Part shown: positions 12,145 through 22,386 of the stretch, piece by piece | Layout: every line of letters begins with the position of its first letter | Position numbering within the stretch: the stretch's first letter is position 1 | NCBI GenBank assembly: GCA_037953625.1 | Contig: CM075655.1 | Span: 83,169,501-83,233,500, forward strand | Source of the DNA: Crotalaria pallida | Lineage: Eukaryota > Streptophyta > Magnoliopsida > Fabales > Fabaceae | DNA length: 64,000 nucleotides | Direction of reading: 5' to 3' | Program-made: the position numbers and the translations under genes | Notes under the pieces: generated by a model | The model's input: the letters and a program-made list of their open reading frames with translations, nothing else | The model's database searches: none | What the model was told of the DNA's origin: nothing

Positions 12145-12779
12145 ATCTATCTATCTATCAATGAATTGCCTTCAATCATATGATCATAATATTCCAAATG
12201 TGCAATTATTTTCTTTCATGATATTCCAAATGTGCAATATTGGCATGTGCTTCAATCAGTTGTTAGTGTAGAGTGTAGACTGTAGTTTGTTTTTAATTAA
12301 GTGTTTACTGTCAGACGGTCAATCTGGAATGTGGTTTTTCATAGTATATATCTTCTTGAAGACTGAACTTCAGGTTCTTTAATTGTTCTCAACTTTGGTG
12401 AAATTTTGCTTTATGTGTCACATCTATTGTGATCCCCATTGTTCTATATGTATGGCTGGCCTTCACGTTCTTCACGTTCTCAGACTGTTGCCTGAACCAA
12501 CTGCAGTGGCTTTGTTATATGGGCAACAACAAATCGTAACTCAGTATTACGTCCAACATAAATTTTTTTTATTGGTCGTAAGGGGGTGCTACGACCTGCG
12601 GGTCGTGACACCCTCTTACGACCCATTCAAAAACTTTGTTTTTTTAAGGTCGTAAGGGGGTAAGGTCGTAAGCCCCCCTTACGACCCGTGTCAAATTCTA
12701 TTTTTTTAAGGGCATAATAGGTATAATTTAAATAATTGGGGTGACAATAATAGACTTTGGGGTGGCAAAATAATTACCC
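11752..12779. mobile_element. 1-kb TIR element with ~240-bp inverted repeats and 8-bp TSD
   Basis: The ends are GGGTAATTATTTTGCC and its exact complement, and inverted similarity extends about 240 bp inward (11752-11993 versus 12533-12779). The 8-bp TAAGTTTA flanks both sides perfectly (11744-11751, 12780-12787). The repeats contain short palindromic blocks around GGTCGTAAGGGGG and CGACCTGCGGGTCG. The 540-bp core holds a TTTC/TATC microsatellite and no transposase. The 8-bp duplication points to hAT; the long repeats look more like a MULE or fold-back element. Superfamily is left open. Confidence 0.88.
12111..12159. repeat. (TTTC)n(TATC)n microsatellite
   Basis: A run of TTTC units followed by TATC units, in the core of the TIR element at 11752-12779. 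Confidence 0.9.
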
Positions 12780-12834
12780 TAAGTTTAAACTCAGCTCTCA
12801 AAACTCAAATACTACCTCCTCCTCGTATATATTA

Positions 12835-13106
12835 CTTCCTCTGTTCTCTTATTATTTGTCCTTTTTTGGAGAGATTTTTTTTGGTTTATATGTCCTTTTG
12901 AGTGTAATAAATATTATTTTTCATGTTTGTTCATATTCAATAAGTCATGATTTACGTAAGTAGTGGAGAAAAATTAATGATTATAGAAAAAGAAAGGATA
13001 TAGTTGGGAAAAACATAATTAATATATTGAAAATCTAAGTAATGATTGAGTTTCTTAAGGGATTTGTTTTGTTTGAAATATGATAGATAAATAGGAACGG
13101 ATAAAG
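12835..13106. mobile_element. Stowaway-like MITE, diverged
   Basis: The left end CTTCCTCTGTTCTC and the right end (complement of CTTTATCCGTTCC) form imperfect inverted repeats, bounded by TA on each side (12833-12834, 13107-13108). The body is AT-rich and non-coding. Boundaries are less certain than for the intron-5 copy. Confidence 0.6.
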
Positions 13107-13108
13107 TA

Positions 13109-13360
13109 TTTTTTTGGGAGATTTCATGTTTATTAAGAAAATTGGTTAATTTAGTTAATAGTATTGAAAATGTGAACATTTGATATGTATTTTCAAAATA
13201 ACTCATATTGATATTATTGGAAATCTAAAAAGTGTTAAATAAATAGGGGTGTTTGTGGAAAGAAATAATTAATGATCATTGAAAATTGGTATAAGATCTT
13301 ATAAATAGAGACAAAATAAAAATATCAAAAGGTCTTATATTTAAAGATAGAGATAGTTTA
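13109..13360 (-). mobile_element. MITE of the 54810-55081 family, inverted copy
   Basis: Its reverse complement shares CAATTTTCAATGA, ACACTTTTTAGAT and AAAATACATATCAAATGTTC with the element at 54810-55081, in the same order. It abuts the MITE to its left. A further degenerate GAGGGAGTA end at about 13610-13620 suggests a third, broken copy. About 13371-13706 is otherwise AT-rich with no gene. Confidence 0.7.
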
Positions 13361-14498
13361 AGCAAATAAAAATATTTTATTAACGGTATCAAATACAAGT
13401 AAAATTTAACTTAGTCTTTATTTCTAATACAATTATTCCTATAATATGTCAATAAAGTGTTGTATCATTTAATTTTCTTTTCATTCCCAATACATATTTT
13501 ATAAAATAGTCTATTTTCTTTTTATGAATTCGGTAAAATTAAATACATTCAATTATAAAATAACTTCCGTAATAAGTATGTTAGTTTTTTTCTTCTTTAT
13601 ATTTAAGACGAGAGGGAGTAATTTATTTTCCCCTAGCTCCAGAAGAATTTTTCGATTATAAGTTTTTGGAAAATTCTAATAAGTATTATAAAAGCATTTG
13701 TTAGAGTGTAACACCTTAATAAAATACTAACCTTAAACTATTTTAGGACTTGAAAATTTTTCTTTGAATAACATAATAAATTTCCATTTGCATTAATAGA
13801 CTTCAGAGTGCCAGCCAAAAAGAAATATATGCTTACATAAAGCATCGAGGTGCAAATAGTAGAGTTTAAACATTCGTTTTTACATAATCAAAATAGATAC
13901 ATAATACATCAGAGTTTTGCTCGGCCACAGGACCGAGAACATGGACCATTGTCCAACTAAAATACCTACTCTCCCTGTGAGGGAGAGTGAATCTAGTCGA
14001 CCAGGGATTGTGTTTGCTCGAACTCGGTACCTGAAAAAATGGTAAGGATGTGAGCATTACACAAAACTTAATTAAGTAGTTTCTAATATGACATATCGAC
14101 CTACCAAGTCAAACACAGCTAGTCAAATATACACATAATCATAATACTCGATTCAACATGCATCATACTCAAACATCATTATTTTAGTACGGCCATACCA
14201 ATATTGATATCATTTTGCTCGGCTCTTACTTATTTTCTCCTTTCTCTTTTATCATTCACTTTTATTCGTCCAATTCCGACCATTTTCACTTTTACTCTTT
14301 TATCATGTTTTGCATTTTCTTAGCTCGGCACCCACCGACCATTCTCAGTATTCATTTCACTTGACAAGTTTTTATTCATATTTCACAAGTCTCTTAGGTA
14401 AAATGTGTGTCCATCACTGCGCATAATCCTCTACAAGTCTTACAGCGCACCGAGCGCGGTCTAGGCAAACAGTCCCTCATGCGGCTTATTGCACACAA

Positions 14499-17403
14499 TG
14501 TAACATCCCAAATTTAATTCCAAGTATAAATATTGAGTTAATAGGTCTAGAGCGTAGAAAATGGGAAGATTAATTGCTTAACGAATTTTGTGAGCAAAGC
14601 GAACAACCATTTTGAGTACTAGGGGTTGTATATAAGGCAATTGTGGCTTCGAGCAGAATTATATAAGCGAAATCGGGAGTTAAATCGGCGTTTTAGATGT
14701 TAGAAATCGACCGAAAAGAGAAAATTAGAAATTTATTATAGGATGCTAAGAAAATAAATTCCACCGTTGGATGTGAAGTTTAGGGGATTAAGAAGCTTGT
14801 CTAAAAATTTGGACCCGATCCGACGGTTAACGAAAAAGTTATGGCGAATCGAAGATTGAAAACCCTGTGTCACGCCCAGGCGCACCAGCCATGCGCCCAG
14901 GCGGGTGCACTGTTCATTGGTGCACCAGCCAGTGAAAAACCCGCCCAGGCGAGGCACCAATTCGCCCAGGCGAGCGGAAATACGCACTAGCCGCATCAGT
15001 TTTGCGTGTGGCGCGCCAAAACCCCCACCTGACCGCACCAAATCTCGCATCAGGCGCACCAGCAGCACCAGCTGGTGCAGGACTCGCCCAAGCGAGTAAA
15101 TAGCTCGCCCAAGTGAGTGGCGCAGACCAGATCTGATCTGGTGCGTCCGATTTTAGCTTGGGGGCCAAGTTGGCCTTTCTCAGCCACACGATGGCTGCTG
15201 CTGGTGTTGGGCAAAAATAAAGCCTACACACACAACACCACATACACAACAACATCAACAAAACACCCATCCCTTCCATTTTCTCTCCAAGAATCCAAGA
15301 GTAAATCATCATCAATCAACACATATCACTCAAAATCATCAAACCCCATCAAGCAAGCTTCATGGAAATGGGTTGAAAACTTCCTCCCTCTCCTTCCTAC
15401 ACCATACAAATTGTCCCTCTTTTCTCCCTCTTGGATTTTCAAGTTCCACCATCATTTGGGTAAGTAGAATCCTAGGTCAAGTCATGATTTCATTCCTTTT
15501 CTCTTTAGCTCATGAAGATTGTATTTAATCTCCTCTAGGGCTCAAGCTTTTCTCATTTCAAGTTGATCAAGCATCAAGGTCACCATCAACTTCTCAATTC
15601 TAAGCTAAGGAATCATCACATAGGACCTCTCTCACCTCAAGGAACTCTTATATTTATTGGTTTTGAGGTAAGAAGGGAAGTGTTACCTCTACTTAGGGGG
15701 TATTTTCTAGCTTGCATATAGGGGGAATTAAGGGCAGGAAATAAAATAGAAAAGAGGAACCTTAGGAAAATTGACTAGAATAGGATTTATGTATGGTTAA
15801 TGGATACGACTTTAATTGCGTATGTTTGTAATTGTCTAAGTCTAAGTAATTGTGGGTTGATAATGAGAGTGATTTATAGAGTTAGAGATGAGATAGACAA
15901 TTGGATATAATGATAATTGGAAAAGAGGACTAAATGGTAACTTGGAACGATTGTAGGTTGTGAATGAGTAACAAATAGGGGATAAATAAACAATGGTTGA
16001 ACTATGTGAAAATGGGGAATAATGATGATGGATGTAGATTATGGTCTGGTTTGAAAGTTAATGATGAATATAGTGATTAGGAAGTTGAATATATTATTAA
16101 TTTTAATGTTTAGAACGGAATTGGAATGAACATGAATGATGATGGCGAGTAAAATGCAGTTAACAGAAATATGAAGGAAAATAGGCGAATGGTAAAGAAA
16201 TCAAGACAGGGATTAATGGTTAGAGAAAAAGATAAGTAGATGGTATGAATGATTGAATATGATATTGAGTATTAATATGGACCCTCCAAAATGGAGAGGA
16301 TACATTCATGACCCTCCTTATGCGGAGCGGGAAATTATATTATCATGACCCTCCATAAGGGAGTGGATATTTTCAGGACCCTCCGTGAAGGAGTGGATAT
16401 TATCATGACCCTCCATAAAGGAGTGGATATTTTCAGGACCCTCCGTGAAGGAGTGGATATTATCATGACCCTCCATAAGGGAGTGGATATTTTCAGGACC
16501 CTCCGTGAAGGAGTGGATATTATCATGACCCTCCGTGAAGGAGTGGATATTTTCAGGACCCTCCATGGAGGAGTGGATATTATTATGACCCTCCGTAAGG
16601 AGTGGAGTATTATAGAATTGTATGTGCAGCATTATGACCCTTCATAGGGATTGAATAATATCAGGATCCCTCTGTAGAGGAGTGGAATATTATATGAACA
16701 AGGCCCTCCATTAGGAGTGAGTATTAAATGGGAATAAAAGGGTAAGTGTGTAAAATGATAGGAGAACATGATAGAATCCAGAAAGGTTAAGGAAATAGTA
16801 AAAAGGAATAAGAAACGAATATGGACAACAATAGGGAATTAATGAAGCAAGTGTAATTGGAGTAGAAAATATAATTCAGGTGATAACGGGTAGTAATCTC
16901 TTAGTTGTTCTCTATGTCATTTTAGAATGTATTTTCTAAGTTCTGTGTAATGCTACCCTTCTTGATATATTTTTACAGGTGAAGAAGGAGCTTACACGAG
17001 TATGGCCGAGTAGGATCACATTCCACAACGTGGAATGTGAAGTTAGTTGGGAAGCGAATGGCGGTCAAGGGTCTTATTTTGGGAAAAAGAAATGTTTTGT
17101 TGATGTAACTAAAGCTAGTTGGTTGTTTTTGTGGAAAAATTAAAGTGTTTTAAGACTTGTGTATACTTTTATAAACCTGATGTAATGGTGCTACGACACA
17201 CTGTTTATATTTTGCCCTGCTGGCAACTGAAATGATATGAATGAATATTTTGAACAGGTTGAAGGTGAAACAAATTTTGGAAAGCTAAGAAAACAAAGGA
17301 AACTCCGTCTGTTTGACGGGAGAATTTTTATAAGTTAAAAAGAAAATTTCAAATTCACTATTTTTAATAAGGGTACTTAGGGTTAAATAATCAGGGTGTT
17401 ACA
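14499..17403 (+). mobile_element. Z: LTR-like unit inserted in Y2
   Basis: 2905 bp, starting TGTAACATCCCAAATTTAAT and ending AATCAGGGTGTTACA. Flanks CACAA and TACAA match at 4 of 5. Its termini resemble Y1 and Y2, and it shares the GAGGTAAGAAGGGAAGTGTTACC block (about 15665-15690), so it is a related family member. It splits the minisatellite zone of Y2. No pol or gag reading frame is present; the open frames near 14736-15467 are low-complexity and unlike any family I know. Read as a solo LTR. Confidence 0.75.
16281..16690. repeat. 30/60-bp minisatellite in element Z
   Basis: Units alternate between a TATCATGACCCTCCAT-type and a TTTCAGGACCCTCCGT-type 30-mer, each followed by AAGGAGTGGATAT, making a 60-bp higher-order unit of about five near-perfect copies, with degenerate copies on both sides. 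The three open frames across it are artefacts of the period being a multiple of three. Confidence 0.95.
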
Positions 17404-17672
17404 TACAACACACATGCGCGACTTACAGCGCCCGAACAAATGTCTTACAAGACCTGGATCACACCACGGGTTCTCGGTCTAAGCAAACAGTCCCCCTTGC
17501 GATAGCACGCAACACACACATGCGCGGTTTACACCACCCTGACAAATGACTAACAAGACCTGGCCGAACACCAAGTTCACGGTCTAAGCAAATAGTCCCC
17601 CTTGCGATTGCACGCAAACACACACATGCGCGACTTACACAACCTGGACAAATGCCTTTCAAGACTTGGCCG
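17404..17672. repeat. ~106-bp tandem repeat in Y2
   Basis: GCGCG followed by ACTTACA or GTTTACA recurs at about 17416, 17522 and 17628, with TCGGTCTAAGCAAACAGTCCC-like blocks between. A further degenerate unit lies left of Z (about 14410-14498). It occupies the same relative zone of the LTR as the Y1 array at 40985-41735 but has a different unit. Confidence 0.85.
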
Positions 17673-17923
17673 TGTAACATCCCAGAAATTTAATATTTAA
17701 TTCAATTCCAATCTGGTTGAAGATAATAGGAAGTCGTAAAAATAGGTGGCATTTTATTAAGAGAGCAGGGAACCTTAGCCGACCAATTAGTAACGTGCTG
17801 GGTCCCGGACCCATTTGAGCCGAGCATATCAAGATGCTAAACCAAACCTCTGTTAATGCCTAGACGCCTCGACTTCTCGTGCTGAACTTTCTAGCTTACC
17901 GTCTTATTTCGATTACCAAGATT

Positions 17924-19433
17924 TGTTGGAAACCAACAAGTGGCCTAACAGTTTACCAGAGGGGGGTGAATAGTAAATTGAAGTAACGATATTAATTTTT
18001 CGGATATAATTGATATTAACAAATAACACGCTTACTGATTTTAAACAAAAGTAAGTTTCTGTCCAAAATTTGATGAACTACTCGATTAGTTCAAGGACTA
18101 CTCGAGTAGTGCGATCAGTTTCAGGAAGAAAACAGAGTTTCAGAGAACTGGTTTCACAGGCAAGAACGCCACGAACAGAAGCGAGATAATTTGCTAACTT
18201 AAGGTTCAGATGGAGAGATTAAATATGCGGAAATAAATGAAAGCGATAAAAGAAGAACACAAAGAATTTTTATACTGGTTCACTCTCACCCACTTGAGAG
18301 CTACGTCCAGTCCCCCCTAAACCTTAGGGAGCATTTTTAATCAAAATCAATTAAAATTGGTTACCATAGGAGATACAAGCGAACCTCACTCTATAAATCC
18401 TATCCCTTTCAAGAGTGTACCAAACTCTTGAAATCTACCCCAATTTTGTTGATCTTGACGGTTGAAGAATCTCTTCAACGCTTCCACTATCAGGACTCCT
18501 TGAAACCTTCAAGAGTTCCTTCCTTTCTTCAATGGTGAATTCAAATGACAGAGAAGCGGCTCCAAAAGATCTCAATTGACAATGAATATGAAAGCTTGAA
18601 TACTAATTGAGATTAGGTCTTAGAAAGGGATTGAATGAAAGGCAAAAAGATGTTCGTGCTAAGTTTGAAAATGTTCTGCTCAATGATCAGTGTTTTGTTG
18701 TTGGAAGAGGTAATCAATATATTATTGAAATCCACAAGAATCAGGGAGGAGCCAAAGAAAACCGATTAGGAAAGATTCCTCCATGATTACCTCTTCAACA
18801 GCCATATATGGAACTTAATTATTGATTGATTTGACTCGTGCTAATCGAGTAGTTGAGGCACTACTCGATTAGTGCGAGTTGACAAAGAAGATGATGATTT
18901 TCTGATGAGCAGACTAATCGAGTAGTTGAGCCACTACTTGATTAGTTCGAGCAGACAGAGAAGTTGTGGTTTCTCTGTTTGGCAGACTAATCGAGTAGTT
19001 GAGCCACTACTCGATAAGTTCGAGCAGACAGAGAAGTTGTGGTTTCTATGTTTGGCAGACTAATCGAGTAGTTGAGCCACTACTCGATTAGTTCGAGCAA
19101 ACAGAGAAATTACATCTTTTCTGTTTAGCAGGCTACTCGAGTAGTGCACAAGCTACTCGAGTAGTCACTGCTACTTTCTTAAAACAATTTTAAAAATAGT
19201 TTTCAAGTATCCTAGTCCCTTTCTAAGCTTTTTCCAATTATTTAACTCAGCTAGTATTCATGCTAACTAATTCATAATTGCTTGACTAAAACCTAAGTCT
19301 GCCACCCACACTCAAACATAAATATAAAAGATTACAATGGAGCGGGAAATAGAAGACTCTAAGAGGTTTGTTGTTGTTGACTCTTCAAGCTATTTGTCTT
19401 CATCAAAATAACGCATTCCTTGTTGAATTTACA
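17924..19433 (-). repeat. Copia 3' LTR
   Basis: 1510 bp, bounded by TGTTGGAAACC and GAATTTACA on the plus strand, i.e. TG..CA in element orientation. It is nearly the same as the other LTR (scattered substitutions, identical length), so insertion is fairly recent. It carries a dozen copies of an ACTACTCGAGTAGT-like 14-bp palindrome, clustered at 18840-19165 (U3 side) with two more at 18077-18110. Confidence 0.95.
18840..19165. promoter_or_regulatory. Palindrome cluster in the copia U3
   Basis: Ten 14-mers of the form (A/G)CTA(A/C)TCGA(G/T)TAGT, including near-copies, start at 18840, 18860, 18913, 18933, 18986, 19006, 19059, 19079, 19132 and 19152. They are spaced in pairs about 20 bp apart with pairs about 73 bp apart in the middle. 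The perfect form ACTACTCGAGTAGT is its own complement. Palindromic arrays in the U3 are known in Sireviruses; a role in transcription or silencing is inferred. Confidence 0.8.
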
Positions 19434-19450
19434 ATCTTCCCCTTTTTGAT
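19434..19450 (-). other. Polypurine tract of the copia element
   Basis: Directly upstream of the 3' LTR on the minus strand: AAAAAGGGGAAGAT, the purine run that primes plus-strand DNA synthesis. Confidence 0.85.
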
Positions 19451-19814
19451 GATGACAAATGCTTGTTGATTTTGCATACACCCCTGAATGTATGCACCTA
19501 CACCTGTAAAGATTTAAACAACAAAAAAAACAACCTTTCTCCCCCTTTTGGCATGATCAAAAAGGAGCCAAACACTTAAGTGCATTGCCAAAAGAGAGGT
19601 TAAATCAAGGTCAAAACTAGAATTTTAAATAATAATAAATCGAAGCATAATGCAATAGACAGCCATGAATGAGTTTAAAAACAAGAACTCACAAATTGAA
19701 AAACATCGAACATTCGACACAGAGTTTTAACAAACATATCCATAATTAAAAGATCAGAAACACCAATATGAACCAAATTAAAACAATGGCAGAAGAAATA
19801 ACAATTAAAAACAA

Positions 19815-21014
19815 TCAAGAGGATGGAGGAGGGTGAAAAGCTCCAAAAGCATTAGTGATGTATTGTTGCATGCTTTGATAATCCTCTACCATACGATGCT
19901 CCATTTGACCCATGTGATTGTCAATTTGATCAAGACGATCGTTCACCCGACCGAAATGGGAATCAATGTAATTCATCAGCGAATCATGCATAGCCCTAAA
20001 ATCAAACGACGAGGAGGCATAAGAGGGAGACACATGAGGATGATCCTCAGGCTGGGAATCCATAAAATCGTCGACATTCAGTCCTTCTTCAGCAGCCTGA
20101 TATGTTTGTTCCTCTTCTTGCCTGTCTTCATCGTGAGCCGCTGGATTATCACCTTCTAGACCCAGAAGATCCTCTTTCCAATACCAAATTCCAGTACGCT
20201 CATATTTGCAAAGACCCATTAAGTGGAAAAACCCAATATCAAGGCAATGTATGTCGGCAGTGTAAAGATCATTTGGCTCACCAGCAGGGATAGCCACTCC
20301 AAGATAATGAACCAGTTCACAAACATGCATCGGAAAGGGCAGCCATCCAGAACTCGAAGCACTAGCAGCCATAAGCATTCTTTCAATAACTACTTGGGAC
20401 CAGTTTGTGCGGATGTTGTTGCGGATGCCATTTAAAATCTTAAGATCATCCTCAAATGCTTGTCCAAAATTCCTGGAAGTTCTTGGAAACAGACAATATG
20501 TAATAATATAAAGTAAAATTCTGTTTTCCACTGTTAGTGGCTTAACCTTCTTATTGCCACCGTTCCACTGATACCCAGGGTGCAAAGCTTGTAGATAAAC
20601 TTGGCATACATCACAATCTAATCCCTTATTGACTAATGATGCCCCAGCAGTAGATAGACCAAAAATAGAATGTAAATCAGCAGGAGTAAATTCAATTCTA
20701 GTATCATAAACCCAAGAGAAGTATTTGTCTCCTTGTTGAACAAGATTTGCATAAAATTGTCTCACTATCATACGGTAAATGCGACAGTTAAATTCTAAGA
20801 AACGTTGTAAACCAGTAGATTCAATGAGATTTACCAGTTGAAGACGTTGTTGACGCAGCCACTGAGTATTGACCCAACGAATTTCCGCATAATCCCTTTG
20901 AGCATAGTGTGACCAACGAGCATTATGAGAAGAAACGGAGAAGTAATGTCCAAGATCAATCTGATTAGCCCGTCTCTTGGTACGTTTTGGAGTAGGAGCA
21001 GAGGATGATGCCAT
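19815..21014 (-). CDS. Third ORF of the copia element (399 aa), intact
   Basis: This full-length frame lies between pol and the 3' LTR, where Sireviruses carry an extra, sometimes env-like, gene. It opens with a basic patch (PKRTKRR). A region around residues 50-290 (QRFLEFNCRIYRMIVRQFYANL, then FTPADLHSIFGL, then WLPFPMHVCELVHYLGV) resembles the plant-retrotransposon family annotated as putative plant transposon protein. After an acidic segment (DEDRQEEEQ) there is a C-terminal heptad region (FGRVNDRLDQIDNHMGQMEHR) likely to form a coiled coil. I see no signal peptide or clear membrane segment, so envelope function is not supported. It is the only uninterrupted main frame of the element. The start at 21014 is the first ATG; role unknown. 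Confidence 0.75.
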   Translation of the reverse strand: MASSSAPTPKRTKRRANQIDLGHYFSVSSHNARWSHYAQRDYAEIRWVNTQWLRQQRLQLVNLIESTGLQRFLEFNCRIYRMIVRQFYANLVQQGDKYFSWVYDTRIEFTPADLHSIFGLSTAGASLVNKGLDCDVCQVYLQALHPGYQWNGGNKKVKPLTVENRILLYIITYCLFPRTSRNFGQAFEDDLKILNGIRNNIRTNWSQVVIERMLMAASASSSGWLPFPMHVCELVHYLGVAIPAGEPNDLYTADIHCLDIGFFHLMGLCKYERTGIWYWKEDLLGLEGDNPAAHDEDRQEEEQTYQAAEEGLNVDDFMDSQPEDHPHVSPSYASSSFDFRAMHDSLMNYIDSHFGRVNDRLDQIDNHMGQMEHRMVEDYQSMQQYITNAFGAFHPPPSS

Positions 21015-21274
21015 TGGAGATTTTCAAAAGGATTTTTAGGGTTTGAAAAGGGGGTAAAAAGAAATAGTGAAGAATGTGAAGCAATAGAGAGGATAAAGTA
21101 AAGATATGATGTTGGAGATTGAAATAGAGAAGAATTTTTGAAGAAATCTTTGAAATGGATGAAGAAAACCGTGAAAACCAGAGAGAGAGAAGAGAAAAAC
21201 GTGTTTTTGAAAGAGAAAATAGAATGAGGAAGAAGATGACTTAACACTGGTTTTTACTGCTGCAGATGTAGCGG

Positions 21275-21381
21275 ACTACTCGAGTACCCCTCCAACTACT
21301 CGATTAGTCCGGCCTCACAGAGAGTTGGAAAAACTGGTTTTGAGGGAACTACTCGATTAGTCAAGGGACTACTCGAGTAGT
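21275..21381. promoter_or_regulatory. LTR-type palindromes upstream of the third ORF
   Basis: Four copies of the same ACTACTCGA(G/T)TAGT-type 14-mer found in the LTRs start at 21275 (last bases degenerate), 21295, 21348 and 21368. They lie 260-370 bp upstream of the third ORF, between it and the end of pol. They could be an internal promoter element for that ORF; this is inference. Confidence 0.65.
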
Positions 21382-21576
21382 ACGAAAAAAATTCAGACAC
21401 ATTAGCAGTTAAAAACACACGAGGGAATTTAAAAAAAATACATGAAAACCTTTTTAAACATGCAAACCTTAAGATACTTATGATGCACTTTCAAGTCCCA
21501 AAAGATTGAATTAAATATTTAAGAGAGAGCACAAACAACTTCATATCGAAATAAGACTTTGAGTTTAGGTGACTTT

Positions 21577-22362
21577 TTAAAATAAATAAGATACTGAAGT
21601 CAATTTACTTACACTTGATTCGTCTAAAATGCCTAGCTCCCTTCTTATATGATAGAAGGTGTCTCTTGGCAGGGGTTTTGTAATAACATCAGCTAATTGA
21701 TTTTCAGTACTTACAAAATCTATAGAACAGTCACCCTTTTGAACATGATCGCGTAGAAAATGATGTCTTATTTCGATGTGTTTTGTTCGTGAGTGATACA
21801 CAGGATTCTTAGTTAGATTGATTGCACTAGTATTATCACATTTGATAGGAATGTGATATAGTTTTAAACCAAAATCCGACAGTTGTTGCTTCATCCAAAG
21901 GATTTGAGCACAACAACTACCGACATCAATATATTCTGCTTCCGCGGTAGAAAGAGCAACGCAAGCTTGCTTTTTGGAAAACCAAAACACTAGCGAAGTT
22001 CCCAATAAATGACATGTTCCACTAGTGCTTTTTCTATCCAGCTTGCATCCCGCAAAATCAGAATCAGAATATCCAATAAAACTAAGATCAGTATCACTAG
22101 GATACCATAATCCAGTGTTTTCAGTTCCTTTTAAATATTTAAAAATGCGTTTTACAACGGATAAATGAGATTCTTTTGGTTTTTCTTGAAAATGCGCACA
22201 CATGCAAACACTGAACATTATATCCGGTCTTGATGCAGTTAAATATAGTAGACTACCTATCATGCCCCTATATTTACTTACATCTACCGGCTTACCTGAC
22301 TCATCCTTATCGAGGTAGCAGGAGGTGCTCATAGGAGTTGCGGTGTTCTTGCACTTGTCCAT
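21577..22362 (-). pseudogene. Copia RNase H and C-terminal RT
   Basis: The 261-residue frame continues pol after a stop. It holds the end of RT (GSLLYLTASRPDIMFSVCMCA) and an RNase H with YSDSDFAGCKLDRKSTSG, STAEAEY and TKHIEIRHHFLRDHV. The catalytic D, E and D/H residues are all visible. RNase H removes the RNA template during cDNA synthesis. The frame joins the upstream one across a single in-frame stop at 22387-22389. Confidence 0.9.
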
Positions 22363-22386
22363 TCCAAATTTCTTTAGGAGTTCTTT

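Noticed and set aside
14736..15467. Cluster of open frames in Z
   Set aside because: GC-rich repeats of a CGCCCAGGCG-like motif give open frames on both strands; no domain is recognised.
16318..16647. CRISPR-like or repeat-protein reading of the Z array
   Set aside because: Units are direct tandem copies without unique spacers, the host is a plant, and open frames exist in several phases only because of the period.
19815..21014. Envelope glycoprotein
   Set aside because: No signal peptide, transmembrane segment or fusion-like region; position alone is not enough.
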